Shown: positions 16,321 through 23,062 of the stretch, in pieces
Layout: each line of letters opens with the position of its first letter
How positions within the stretch are numbered: position 1 is the first letter of the stretch
From: Defluviitaleaceae bacterium
GTDB lineage: Bacteria > Bacillota > Clostridia > Lachnospirales > WRAX01
Assembly (NCBI GenBank): GCA_009780415.1
Contig: WRAC01000027.1
Coordinates: 1-36,995, forward strand
Direction: 5' to 3'
Length of the DNA stretch: 36,995 bases
Position numbers and translations under genes: made by a program
Notes under the pieces: generated by a model
The model's input: the letters and a program-made list of their open reading frames with translations, nothing else
Told to the model about the DNA's origin: nothing
Database searches by the model: none

Positions 16321-16430
16321 TACCAAGTTGCAATCTAAATCACACTAACTCCGGGCGGATGATCCGGTACGCTCACGCTCAGGCCGGCTCATCCGCCCAA
16401 AGTAAGTGTTGCTTTGATTGCAACTTGGTA
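16321..16430 (+). mobile_element. 110-bp palindromic MITE-like element, copy 1
   Basis: The ends TACCAAGTTGCAATC and GATTGCAACTTGGTA are perfect inverted repeats, and pairing continues inward through GGGCGGATGA/TCATCCGCCC, so nearly the whole element folds on itself. It is flanked by TAA on both sides (16318-16320 and 16431-16433), a 3-bp target duplication. Copy 2 lies at 17580-17689 in the opposite orientation with 106 of 110 bases identical. It contains no gene. The TNA-type duplication is that of IS5-family (IS1031 group) or related transposases, the inferred source of mobility. Confidence 0.8.
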
Positions 16431-16455
16431 TAAGGGTAGCTAATCGCTACCCTTA
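16431..16455 (-). terminator. Stem-loop at the end of the small-protein operon
   Basis: TAAGGGTAGC (16431-16440) and GCTACCCTTA (16446-16455) form a perfect 10-bp stem with a five-base loop overlapping the stop of the 36-aa gene. There is no T run on the minus strand, so it may stabilise or process the transcript rather than terminate it. Confidence 0.45.
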
Positions 16456-16550
16456 GCCTCACGCTTTTGTTCCTGTACTTCCTGCGGTTCGCCTTTAACT
16501 TTTTTCCGCTTTCGTTGTTGTTTTATTCGGTTTGCCGGTGTTGAACCCAT
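16440..16550 (-). CDS. 36-residue highly basic protein
   Basis: Begins MGSTPANRIKQQRKRKKVKG and ends in EAKGSD. It is rich in Lys, Arg, Gln and Glu with no hydrophobic core, so it is probably disordered or nucleic-acid binding. ATG 16550 has AAAGGA eight bases upstream, which supports translation. It resembles no family I know. It is the last gene of the island operon and is separated from the previous gene by a 104-bp dyad. Confidence 0.6.
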   Translation of the reverse strand: MGSTPANRIKQQRKRKKVKGEPQEVQEQKREAKGSD

Positions 16551-16568
16551 ATGAATCATCCTTTAATT

Positions 16569-16672
16569 AGTCCATTGACCTAATTAAATTTTAATGTTCA
16601 GCGCTCAATCGTTTTCCATTAATAAGTAATTGATGCGCTGAACACCCTAAAATTTAACGCGGTCATTGGACT
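16569..16672. repeat. 104-bp dyad between the small genes
   Basis: The two halves pair over about 40 bases. AGTCCATTGACC (16569-16580) pairs with GGTCATTGGACT (16661-16672) with one mismatch. Inward come TTAAATTTTA with TAAAATTTAA, then TGTTCAGCGC with GCGCTGAACA, then TCAAT with ATTGA. The centre is unpaired. It is unrelated in sequence to the 110-bp elements and I see no target duplication, so it may be a structured RNA between genes or an older element. Confidence 0.7.
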
Positions 16673-16684
16673 GCCATATTAAAA

Positions 16685-16798
16685 TTATGACCGGTCATCA
16701 CGGTCATCCTTGTGTTCTTTTGATGATTCCCGTCTGGCAGGAGGTGTCTTATCATTGGATTTCCGTTGTTCTTCTCGGGTTTTTTTATTTATTGGCAT
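16685..16798 (-). CDS. 37-residue charged protein
   Basis: Begins MPINKKTREEQRKSNDKTPP and ends in DDRDDRS. It is highly charged, without hydrophobic residues beyond the start, and predicted disordered. ATG 16798 is preceded by AAGGAG at seven bases, a strong signal for a real gene. It is one of three similar-sized small genes in a row. No family recognised. Confidence 0.65.
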   Translation of the reverse strand: MPINKKTREEQRKSNDKTPPARRESSKEHKDDRDDRS

Positions 16799-16827
16799 GA
16801 TATGCTCCTTATCAGAAAATGAAATCA

Positions 16828-16941
16828 TTACTTAGGTGTACTGTCGCCGTCGTTACTCTCTTTTTTCTTGGGAACCTTGCGGCGTTGATTTTCCTCATCC
16901 TTGGTCGTGGATTGATTCTTGCTGTCCTTTGTTTCAGCCAT
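16828..16941 (-). CDS. 37-residue charged protein
   Basis: Begins MAETKDSKNQSTTKDEENQR and ends in GDSTPK. It is a Lys/Glu/Asp/Ser-rich, low-complexity, hydrophilic protein. ATG 16941 lies three bases after the DUF3892 stop codon, with GAGGT about eight bases upstream inside the end of that gene, which points to translational coupling. Not related in sequence to the other two beyond composition. No family recognised. Confidence 0.6.
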   Translation of the reverse strand: MAETKDSKNQSTTKDEENQRRKVPKKKESNDGDSTPK

Positions 16942-16944
16942 ATG

Positions 16945-17247
16945 CTATACCTCGTTTATATTCAGATCCTCTACAGACGGTAAAGACGAAAGGTTGTTAT
17001 CCTCAGTATCATCGGGATACGATTTCAAGTATTCTTCACCATTGCGATGAGCTATACCGACACCCGTGAATCCGCCCTGTTTAGCCAACGCAACGGCTTC
17101 GGGCTTACCGAGTATGGTGCCGTCTGATAATTGATAACCGGTAACGTGCCCATTTTCCTTAACGAGGGCGGTGATGATATTAGGCATCGGAGTATTGCTG
17201 GATTCGTTCATAGGCATAGTTAAAGCATTATTATCCTTCTCCGGCAT
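16945..17247 (-). CDS. DUF3892-domain protein
   Basis: 100 residues from ATG 17247 (GGGGGAA upstream). The stretch VKENGHVTGYQLSDG, then KPEAVALAKQGGFTGVGIA, then NGEEYLKSYPDD and NNLSSLP match the DUF3892 pattern: a small beta-rich domain with a conserved GVxIA, EYLRSxPD and NNLxxLP. The function of this domain is unknown in any organism as far as I know. The 30 residues before the domain are polar and specific to this protein. It overlaps the 86-aa gene by 17 bases and the next small gene follows three bases on, so it lies in the centre of the island operon. Confidence 0.8.
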   Translation of the reverse strand: MPEKDNNALTMPMNESSNTPMPNIITALVKENGHVTGYQLSDGTILGKPEAVALAKQGGFTGVGIAHRNGEEYLKSYPDDTEDNNLSSLPSVEDLNINEV

Positions 17248-17491
17248 TATTATTCCCCCAATTCGAAAGCAGCGTTTTATCGGCGGCCACCCGGTTAACA
17301 ATCTCTATACCAGAACGGCAGTTATCAAATGTGCCGTTATTGATCTCGGTTATTACCGCATTTTGTAAATTCTCATAGTATGTCTCTGCCGTTAAACCTG
17401 TTGTTGTCTTATCGAAATGCCGCTGTGAATCGCTGGAAGCAATATTTGCGTATGCTTCTTTAACCTGTGTTATTAAATTTTCACGTTTCAA
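17231..17491 (-). CDS. 86-residue protein of unknown function, first gene of the island operon
   Basis: A soluble, mostly helical protein with IVNRVAADKTLLSNWGNNN at the C-terminus and FDKTTTGLTAETYYENLQNAV in the middle. No family recognised. Start is TTG at 17491, eight bases after GGGGTGA. Its 3' end overlaps the DUF3892 gene by 17 bases. I could not find a clear promoter in the 88 bases between it and the flanking 110-bp element. Confidence 0.65.
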   Translation of the reverse strand: MKRENLITQVKEAYANIASSDSQRHFDKTTTGLTAETYYENLQNAVITEINNGTFDNCRSGIEIVNRVAADKTLLSNWGNNNAGEG

Positions 17492-17579
17492 TAAAAAATC
17501 ACCCCAAATGTAGGTTGCACACAGAGCAGGAAGTCTATGTATCTACTTTTTGGAATGATAAGGAAAAATGCGATACTGA

Positions 17580-17689
17580 TACCAAGCTGCAATCAAAGCA
17601 ACACTTACTCTGGGCGGATGAACCGGCCTGAGCGTGAGCGTACTGGATCATCCGCCCGGAGTTAGTGTGATTTAGATTGCAACTTGGTA
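17580..17689 (-). mobile_element. 110-bp palindromic MITE-like element, copy 2
   Basis: Reverse complement of the element at 16321-16430 with four substitutions, one of them in the terminal repeat (CAAGCTGC for CAAGTTGC). Flanked by TGA on both sides (17577-17579 and 17690-17692), a target duplication different from that of copy 1. The two copies therefore inserted independently rather than as one composite unit. Confidence 0.8.
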
Positions 17690-17740
17690 TGATGTGAACG
17701 CGCGGGCTCTTTCAACCTCTATTTTATCGAAGTTGAGCCT

Positions 17741-18394
17741 TTATAGCTTAGCGGCCGTCCATAATATGGCGTTATGTAAAATCCTGCGGAAATTATTATC
17801 GGCATACGCCCGGTTATCATGGCCCGAAGCATAGCAGAACACCCGGCTTTTTTTATATTCCCTTGTCCACGCTATATTCTTGATACTGTCCGGGTTATCA
17901 GTGGTAATAAGGATTAGGTTGCCCGGTTCATCAGGCTCACCCATAATGTATGTCTCGTCCGTTATGGTAAAATCCGGAATGTTGACAGTGATGGGATGCC
18001 CCGTATCTAAGATATGTTCTTTTACAATCTGGTTCTGCGTATAACGGAACAGTCCGTCCGCACCGCGAAGGCGCACACCGGAAACTTCAGTGTAAATATC
18101 CCACTTTTGAAAGCTGAGCAGTGCGTGATGCAGCAGGATTATCCCCTGACCGGTATTGCCGAGCTCATTTTCCATATATTTGTAAATCGGGCTGTCCTGC
18201 GGCGGGCAGTCCCAGTTCATGCTGTAGTACAGCACGGTATCATACTTGCCTTTATTGTCCTCATCCTGCGCAAATAAATCAAAGGGTTGGACATAGCAAT
18301 CGCAATCGGTAAAGCTGCCCAGCATTCTTTGAAAATTCACAACATCATATGGGTGGTTCTCAACTATAACCGCAACCTGCAATTTATCGCACAT
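17741..18394 (-). CDS. ThuA-like protein
   Basis: 217 residues of the ThuA (trehalose utilisation) fold, a glutamine-amidotransferase-like alpha/beta protein. It begins VAVIVENHPYDVVNFQRMLG. GIILLHHALLSFQKW corresponds to the HHA/G nucleophile-elbow region and VFCYASGHDNRAYADNNFRRILHNAILW to the conserved C-terminal GH-NF--H--LW signature. ThuA proteins occur in sugar operons and some relatives oxidise or process 3-keto sugars; the exact reaction is not known. It is the last gene of the carbohydrate operon. A weak stem-loop (GGCTCAAC/GTTGAAAGAGCC) follows. Confidence 0.85.
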   Translation of the reverse strand: MCDKLQVAVIVENHPYDVVNFQRMLGSFTDCDCYVQPFDLFAQDEDNKGKYDTVLYYSMNWDCPPQDSPIYKYMENELGNTGQGIILLHHALLSFQKWDIYTEVSGVRLRGADGLFRYTQNQIVKEHILDTGHPITVNIPDFTITDETYIMGEPDEPGNLILITTDNPDSIKNIAWTREYKKSRVFCYASGHDNRAYADNNFRRILHNAILWTAAKL

Positions 18395-18419
18395 ATAAAA
18401 TCTCCTTTAGAAAATTCAA

Positions 18420-18450
18420 GGGAGGGAAGCCCTTCAAATGCTCCCCTCCC
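18420..18450 (-). other. Intercistronic stem-loop before the ThuA gene
   Basis: GGGAGGG (18420-18426) pairs with CCCTCCC (18444-18450) around a 17-base loop. It lies between the epimerase stop and the ThuA start and has no T run. It probably influences transcript stability. Confidence 0.4.
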
Positions 18451-18457
18451 CCATTGT

Positions 18458-19279
18458 TTACTTATAAACCTTCTCGCGCAGTCCCTGCAAGTACGCCAGA
18501 GTTGTATCCGTTTCGTATTTATAATCGATTTCCGCGGCTCCGTTTGTTATTACCCATGGACATGCCGCGGATACTCCCTTATCATATCCTATTTCTTTAA
18601 GGATCTTAAACAGCTTTAAAAAGATATCATCCCTGCTCCCGACATTGGGCTGTGCGCCGCCATCGCCCTGGATATGCACGTCAAGGCAATACTCGGGGTA
18701 TTTCAAAATATCTTCCAGAGGCTGATCCAACTCAAGGAAATAGTTTAAGTCAACCATAGCCTTAATGGATCTGCGCCCGGTCATCTTAGCGAAGTCAATG
18801 GCTTCCAAATATCTGGGCCACAGCGTCGCCAGCTCGGCCTGGGGTTCAAGGGCAATCTCCATTCCGTACATCTCGGCAAAATCCGCCATAATGTTAGCGG
18901 TGCTGATGGCCTGATCCATGGCCTTAGCCCGGTCAAACCCGTCAGGGCAGTAAAAATGCCCGCCCCAGCAGCCAATGTATTTGCAACCCAACTCATTGAG
19001 CCTCTTAAACTCCCGCTCAAGCGCAAACAGAATCACTTCGCGGTTGTAATAAGGCCCGCACGCGCCCCGCCAGGTCATCCCCGGGCCCAACATGTGGCTT
19101 GTGCTCAGGCACGGGCGTCCGTCCGCCTTGTAAAGCGCCTTTTGGTCTTCCCATTCCTTGTCGCTGAACAGCGCGCTGGCATGGATCGCCGCGGGAACCT
19201 CGAAGTATTCCCAGCCCTTGCTGATCAGATTCAACGGCACCACATCAACAACTATGCCAAGCTTAAATTGCTTGCTCAT
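18458..19279 (-). CDS. Sugar phosphate isomerase/epimerase-like TIM-barrel protein
   Basis: 273 residues of the xylose-isomerase-like TIM-barrel family (AP endonuclease 2 fold). Likely metal ligands are Glu in EPQAE, Asp in MVDLNYF, and His and Asp in DVHIQGDGG. Typical strand-end motifs are GCKYIGCWGGHFYC and ANIMADFAEMYGMEIALEPQ. Such enzymes epimerise or isomerise sugars and inositols with a divalent metal. Together with ThuA and the ABC importer it suggests catabolism of an unusual or oxidised sugar (inference). ATG 19279 has AGGAGG upstream. Confidence 0.85.
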   Translation of the reverse strand: MSKQFKLGIVVDVVPLNLISKGWEYFEVPAAIHASALFSDKEWEDQKALYKADGRPCLSTSHMLGPGMTWRGACGPYYNREVILFALEREFKRLNELGCKYIGCWGGHFYCPDGFDRAKAMDQAISTANIMADFAEMYGMEIALEPQAELATLWPRYLEAIDFAKMTGRRSIKAMVDLNYFLELDQPLEDILKYPEYCLDVHIQGDGGAQPNVGSRDDIFLKLFKILKEIGYDKGVSAACPWVITNGAAEIDYKYETDTTLAYLQGLREKVYK

Positions 19280-19298
19280 AATACCTCCTGTTTTTTAT

Positions 19299-19331
19299 GC
19301 CTTGGGGGTGAATAAATCATACCCCCAAGGC
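19299..19331 (-). other. Intercistronic hairpin after the solute-binding protein gene
   Basis: GCCTTGGGGGT (19299-19309) and ACCCCCAAGGC (19321-19331) form a perfect 11-bp stem with an 11-base loop just 3' of the lipoprotein stop codon. On the minus strand it is followed by ATAAAAAAC, not a T run, so it is a stabiliser rather than a terminator. Such hairpins often keep binding-protein mRNA more abundant than that of its neighbours. Confidence 0.6.
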
Positions 19332-19339
19332 GTGTAATA

Positions 19340-20893
19340 TCAATCTACAAAACGCGCGGGATTTGCCGCCATGAAATCGGCTAATTCCTGTGCGATAGCA
19401 GCGGTTCTCGGGGCGTAGGTATTGCTGATATAATCCAGCAGAGCCGGTAATTGTACCTCGCCGGTTATGTAACGCACTTCAAGGCTGTTCAGCGTCATCA
19501 CTTCATCGGGGAACTCAACGCCGATCCGATCCAGCATTTTGGTAAAACCGAAGTACACCTTTGTTGTTACGGAGTCGGCAAAGCCCGCCTCAACCTGCCA
19601 TTTGGCAATCTGTTCGGGAGTGGCGCCGCCTTGCAGCGGAGGCCTGCCTTCAAAGGCGTTCGCCATGGCAAAGTTGTTGCTGGTTGCCCTTTCCCTTGCG
19701 GCAAGCTGTTCCGGCGCGCGGTCAACAGTACGGTTTACAATGTCGTACGAATTGTAGTGTACGCCTTGAATGCCCATCTGCAAGAGGACAAAGCCTTCCT
19801 CGGAGTTCGCGAAATCAAGAAGGCGAAGGGCGGCGTCCTGTCTTTCCGGGGTCGTGTTGGCGTTTACATAGTATGCCATCCAGCAGGAGGGGGGCATAGC
19901 GTATTGAGGCCTGTCCTCCAAGCTTCTTACCAAGGGAGGCATGAAAATGTAATCGTCAAGCTCAAGGCCGAACCTCTCAATGATGTTGGGGATATAGTTG
20001 CCTTCGGACGCGCCTATTATGCCCACGCGCTGCATGGCAAACTTCTCCTGGTTTTCATTGGCGCTGTGGGTTACGAATTCCCGGTCGATAATGCCTTCTT
20101 CGTAAAGAGCGCGTACAAGCTGCATGTAATCGGCGTATCCGGATTTAAGGGGGCGCAATTGCGCGCTTCCGTCAACGTCCGGCATACCGTGGTGCCAGCT
20201 TGAGATGTTAAAAGCCATTGAAAGGAAATCGTTTTGCAAATGCCAGATGCCCGAATCCAGGGATGTCTGGTTCCCGTGAAGGCTCGCGCCGAATGTCACT
20301 GCGCCGGTACCCGTGGGATCGTCAAATGTGAACGCGCGGCAGACCTCAATAAACTCGTCTATGGTGCGCGGCGGTTCAAGGCCGAGGTTATCAAGCCATT
20401 TCTTGTTTATCAGGAACCCCCATTTATCATAAGAGTTCGGGCGCGGTACGCCGTATATCCTGCCGTCGGGAAGGAAAATGCAGTCGCCAAACTGCTCCAT
20501 GGTAACATTCGCGGAGAGGTTGGGATAATTGGCAATCAGTTCGGTTACATCCAGAAGCAAGCCTTCCTCGGCCCACTGAGTGGCGAAAATGTCCGCTCCG
20601 TAATGCAAGAGATCGGGCATATCGCCGGTGGCTACCATCATCCTGACGCGCTCACCGTAACCGCTTTGCGGCGGCGCTTCGACAATAAGCTTGATGTTAA
20701 GCTTCTCTTCGATTATCGCGAATATGGGGTTATTTTCAATTACAACCTCGGGGTTGATTGAAAATACTGCCGTCAATTCCACCGGCGCCGAAGAATCCCC
20801 GGCACCAGCGGCAGGCGTGTCGGCCTGACACGCGGCAAACAGCATCGCCATCATCGCAACGGTGATAAACATGCTTAAAATCCTTTTACCCAT
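19340..20893 (-). CDS. Extracellular solute-binding lipoprotein of a sugar ABC importer (LplA-like)
   Basis: 517 residues, the long LplA/YtcQ-type family-1 binding protein. The signal peptide ends in the lipobox MLFAAC with acylated Cys22, so the mature protein is anchored outside the membrane. Binding-protein motifs include MVATGDMPDLLHYG, FAQWAEEGLLLDVTELI-like and YAMPPSCWMAYYVNANTTPERQDAALRLLDFANSEEGF. It captures an oligosaccharide or glycoside and hands it to the two permeases encoded just upstream. A dedicated ATPase is not present, as usual for this group, which shares MsmX-like ATPases. Good ribosome binding site GGAGG. Confidence 0.93.
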   Translation of the reverse strand: MGKRILSMFITVAMMAMLFAACQADTPAAGAGDSSAPVELTAVFSINPEVVIENNPIFAIIEEKLNIKLIVEAPPQSGYGERVRMMVATGDMPDLLHYGADIFATQWAEEGLLLDVTELIANYPNLSANVTMEQFGDCIFLPDGRIYGVPRPNSYDKWGFLINKKWLDNLGLEPPRTIDEFIEVCRAFTFDDPTGTGAVTFGASLHGNQTSLDSGIWHLQNDFLSMAFNISSWHHGMPDVDGSAQLRPLKSGYADYMQLVRALYEEGIIDREFVTHSANENQEKFAMQRVGIIGASEGNYIPNIIERFGLELDDYIFMPPLVRSLEDRPQYAMPPSCWMAYYVNANTTPERQDAALRLLDFANSEEGFVLLQMGIQGVHYNSYDIVNRTVDRAPEQLAARERATSNNFAMANAFEGRPPLQGGATPEQIAKWQVEAGFADSVTTKVYFGFTKMLDRIGVEFPDEVMTLNSLEVRYITGEVQLPALLDYISNTYAPRTAAIAQELADFMAANPARFVD

Positions 20894-20947
20894 TTTGGAA
20901 CCTCCTTTTTATTTAAAACCATAACACCGATATCCGGGATCATGGCT

Positions 20948-21889
20948 TTATTCCTTAACGGAGCCCAGTGATATGCCTTTAACAAAGTATCTCTGCATGA
21001 AGGGATAAATGGCCAGGATTGGCAGAATGGTTATAACGATGGCCGCCATTCTCAGGGTGAAGGGGTGGGAGCGCGATTCCGCCGTCAGCATCTGGGAAAC
21101 GGGCGAAACCATTGAGGTATCCTCAACGACCAGTTCCCGTAAAACAAGCATCAGCGGCCAGAGCCTGCGGCTTGATACATATAACATGGCGGAGAAATAA
21201 TTATTCCAATAATGCACCGCGTTAAATACAATCATGGTGGCTATCGCCGGTTTCAGCAGCGGTACGACTACCGAAAATAATATCCTTAAATCGTTTGCCC
21301 CGTCAATTTTGGCAGCTTCCTCCAAGGATTCCGACACTGTTATCCTTACGAAATTCTTCATCAGGATCAAATGAAATGCCGAAATGCAGCCGGGCAGTAT
21401 AAGCGCCCATAATGTATTATGAATGCCGAGGTTCCTGATAAGGATGAAGTTGGGTATCATGCCGCCGTTAAAAAACATTGTGAATAATATCATGCCCATA
21501 ACGAATTTACGGCCTTTAAGGTGCGGCTTGGAGAGGGGATAAGCTGAAATGGTAAGAAGGAATACGCTTAAAGCGGTTCCGCCGACGGTGATTATCAACG
21601 TCACTCTGTAGCCGGAACGGAACAGGTCATAACCCCAAATCTGCCTGTATGCCTGCAAGACGAATTCCCTGGGGAAAATACGCAGCGGATTTGCCAAATA
21701 TTCATTGTATGACATGAAGGATACAAAAAACACATACAAGAACGGTATAAGGCAGCATACGGCGAATATGCCCACAAAAATCACGCAAAAGCCTTCAAGC
21801 GCATAATCGCCTTTGCTCCTCAGGATGCGGGTACGCGGTTTCCTGGGGGTGTTTTTATGCATTGCCGGGGGTATGGAGATATCAGACAT
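20948..21889 (-). CDS. Carbohydrate ABC transporter permease (LplC/MalG-like)
   Basis: 313 residues, six hydrophobic helices after a polar N-terminus of about 30. The EAA loop SLEEAAKIDGANDLRILFSVVVPLLKPA docks the ATPase. The C-terminal FMQRYFVKGISLGSVKE is the usual MalG-type end. It pairs with the LplB-like permease, with which it overlaps by one base (TAATG). It forms one half of the membrane channel for the lipoprotein's substrate. Confidence 0.95.
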   Translation of the reverse strand: MSDISIPPAMHKNTPRKPRTRILRSKGDYALEGFCVIFVGIFAVCCLIPFLYVFFVSFMSYNEYLANPLRIFPREFVLQAYRQIWGYDLFRSGYRVTLIITVGGTALSVFLLTISAYPLSKPHLKGRKFVMGMILFTMFFNGGMIPNFILIRNLGIHNTLWALILPGCISAFHLILMKNFVRITVSESLEEAAKIDGANDLRILFSVVVPLLKPAIATMIVFNAVHYWNNYFSAMLYVSSRRLWPLMLVLRELVVEDTSMVSPVSQMLTAESRSHPFTLRMAAIVITILPILAIYPFMQRYFVKGISLGSVKE

Positions 21890-22824
21890 TAGAATATGCC
21901 CTCCTCTCCCAAAAGCTTCGCAATTTTATTCGCGGTCAGCAGCAGTATAAAACCTACGGAGGAACTGAACATCCCCACCGTCGCCGCAAAAGAGAACCGC
22001 CCGTTCACCAGGCCAAGCCTGTATGTATATGTTTCAAACACCTCCGAAACCTGCAGGTTGCTGTTGTTCTGAATGACGAAAATCTGCTCAAACCCGTTGT
22101 TCATGAGGTGTCCGATGGCAAGAAGCAGAAGTATTATTATCGTGGGTTTTATCCCGGGAAGGGTTACGTACCGTATCCTTTGCAAGCGTGACGCGCCGTC
22201 TATGGTTGCGGCTTCATACAGCTCCTGGTTGATTGACGTTATGGCGGCCAGGTATATAATAGTCTCCCAGCCCGCGTTTTTCCATACATGGGACACCAGC
22301 GCTATCCCGCGGAAATAACTTGAGCTGCCCAGAAAGAAGATAGGCTCGCCCCCGAAATTCCTGATTACCAGATTTATTATCCCCCATGATGGCGAAAGCA
22401 GGTTTACCAGTATACCGCCGATTACGACCCACGAAATAAAATACGGCAGATATACCATCGTTTGCGCGGCTCTTTTATACTTTAGGAACGGTATTTCATT
22501 TATGGCAAGGGACAGGATAATCGGTATGGGAAAGCAGATCACAAGACGTAAAAAGCTTAGCATCAGCGAATTCCCAAACACCCGGTAAAAATCCGCAAGC
22601 CCGAATAAATGCCTGAAGTTATCAAGCCCCACCCACGGGCTTCCCATAATTCCCCGCGAAAACCTAAAATCCTTAAACGCGATTACCAGCCCGTACATCG
22701 GGACATAATTAAAAACAATGAAATACACAACGCACGGAACTAATAACAAATAGAGGTAGCGGTTGGTCCAGAAATAAACAAAGGATCGATTCCTTGCGTC
22801 TTTTTTTTCGGTAACGGAATCCAC
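21889..22824 (-). CDS. Carbohydrate ABC transporter permease (LplB/MalF-like)
   Basis: 311 residues with six hydrophobic helices and the EAA loop LYEAATIDGASRLQRIRYVTLPGIKPT. The segment VYFIVFNYVPMYGLVIAFKDFRFSRGI in the first helix region is typical of LplB-type sugar permeases. First gene of the transporter operon. The start is GTG 22824, with GGGGGT six bases upstream. The likely promoter lies at 22860-22889, and the YesMN-type pair upstream is the probable activator. Confidence 0.95.
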   Translation of the reverse strand: MDSVTEKKDARNRSFVYFWTNRYLYLLLVPCVVYFIVFNYVPMYGLVIAFKDFRFSRGIMGSPWVGLDNFRHLFGLADFYRVFGNSLMLSFLRLVICFPIPIILSLAINEIPFLKYKRAAQTMVYLPYFISWVVIGGILVNLLSPSWGIINLVIRNFGGEPIFFLGSSSYFRGIALVSHVWKNAGWETIIYLAAITSINQELYEAATIDGASRLQRIRYVTLPGIKPTIIILLLLAIGHLMNNGFEQIFVIQNNSNLQVSEVFETYTYRLGLVNGRFSFAATVGMFSSSVGFILLLTANKIAKLLGEEGIF

Positions 22825-22859
22825 GCTGGCACCCCCTTATTCAATTATTGCTTATTGAT

Positions 22860-22889
22860 ATTATAGATTAGGTAAACAACCCATAACAA
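22860..22889 (-). promoter_or_regulatory. Candidate promoter of the sugar transporter operon
   Basis: On the minus strand TTGTTA (22889-22884), 18-base spacer, TATAAT (22865-22860), 36 bases before the GTG start. The -35 box is imperfect, as expected for an activator-dependent promoter. Confidence 0.5.
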
Positions 22890-23062
22890 TAAAGGATATA
22901 ATTCACAATTCCAATGATTTTTATAGAACGCTTGATTAGTTATAATTCAAAATGAAAACTTTGAACCGGCTTGTTTATAAGGGTGTTTTAGACAAAAATT
23001 TGCAATTGCCTCGAAATATGTTGTGCAAAAAGATGAAAAAGAGAATTGAAAAATTAAAAAGT

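Noticed and set aside
16569-16672. 104-bp dyad as a third MITE
   Set aside because: No matching duplication is visible at its ends and its sequence differs from the 110-bp elements, so I call it only a repeat or structured region.
17492-17579. Promoter for the small-gene operon partly inside the 110-bp element (TTGGTA ... TATCAT)
   Set aside because: The spacer would be 19 bases and both boxes are poor, so it is not supported.
16318-17692. A single composite transposon made by the two 110-bp elements
   Set aside because: The two copies have different target duplications (TAA and TGA), so they inserted separately. Later joint movement remains possible.
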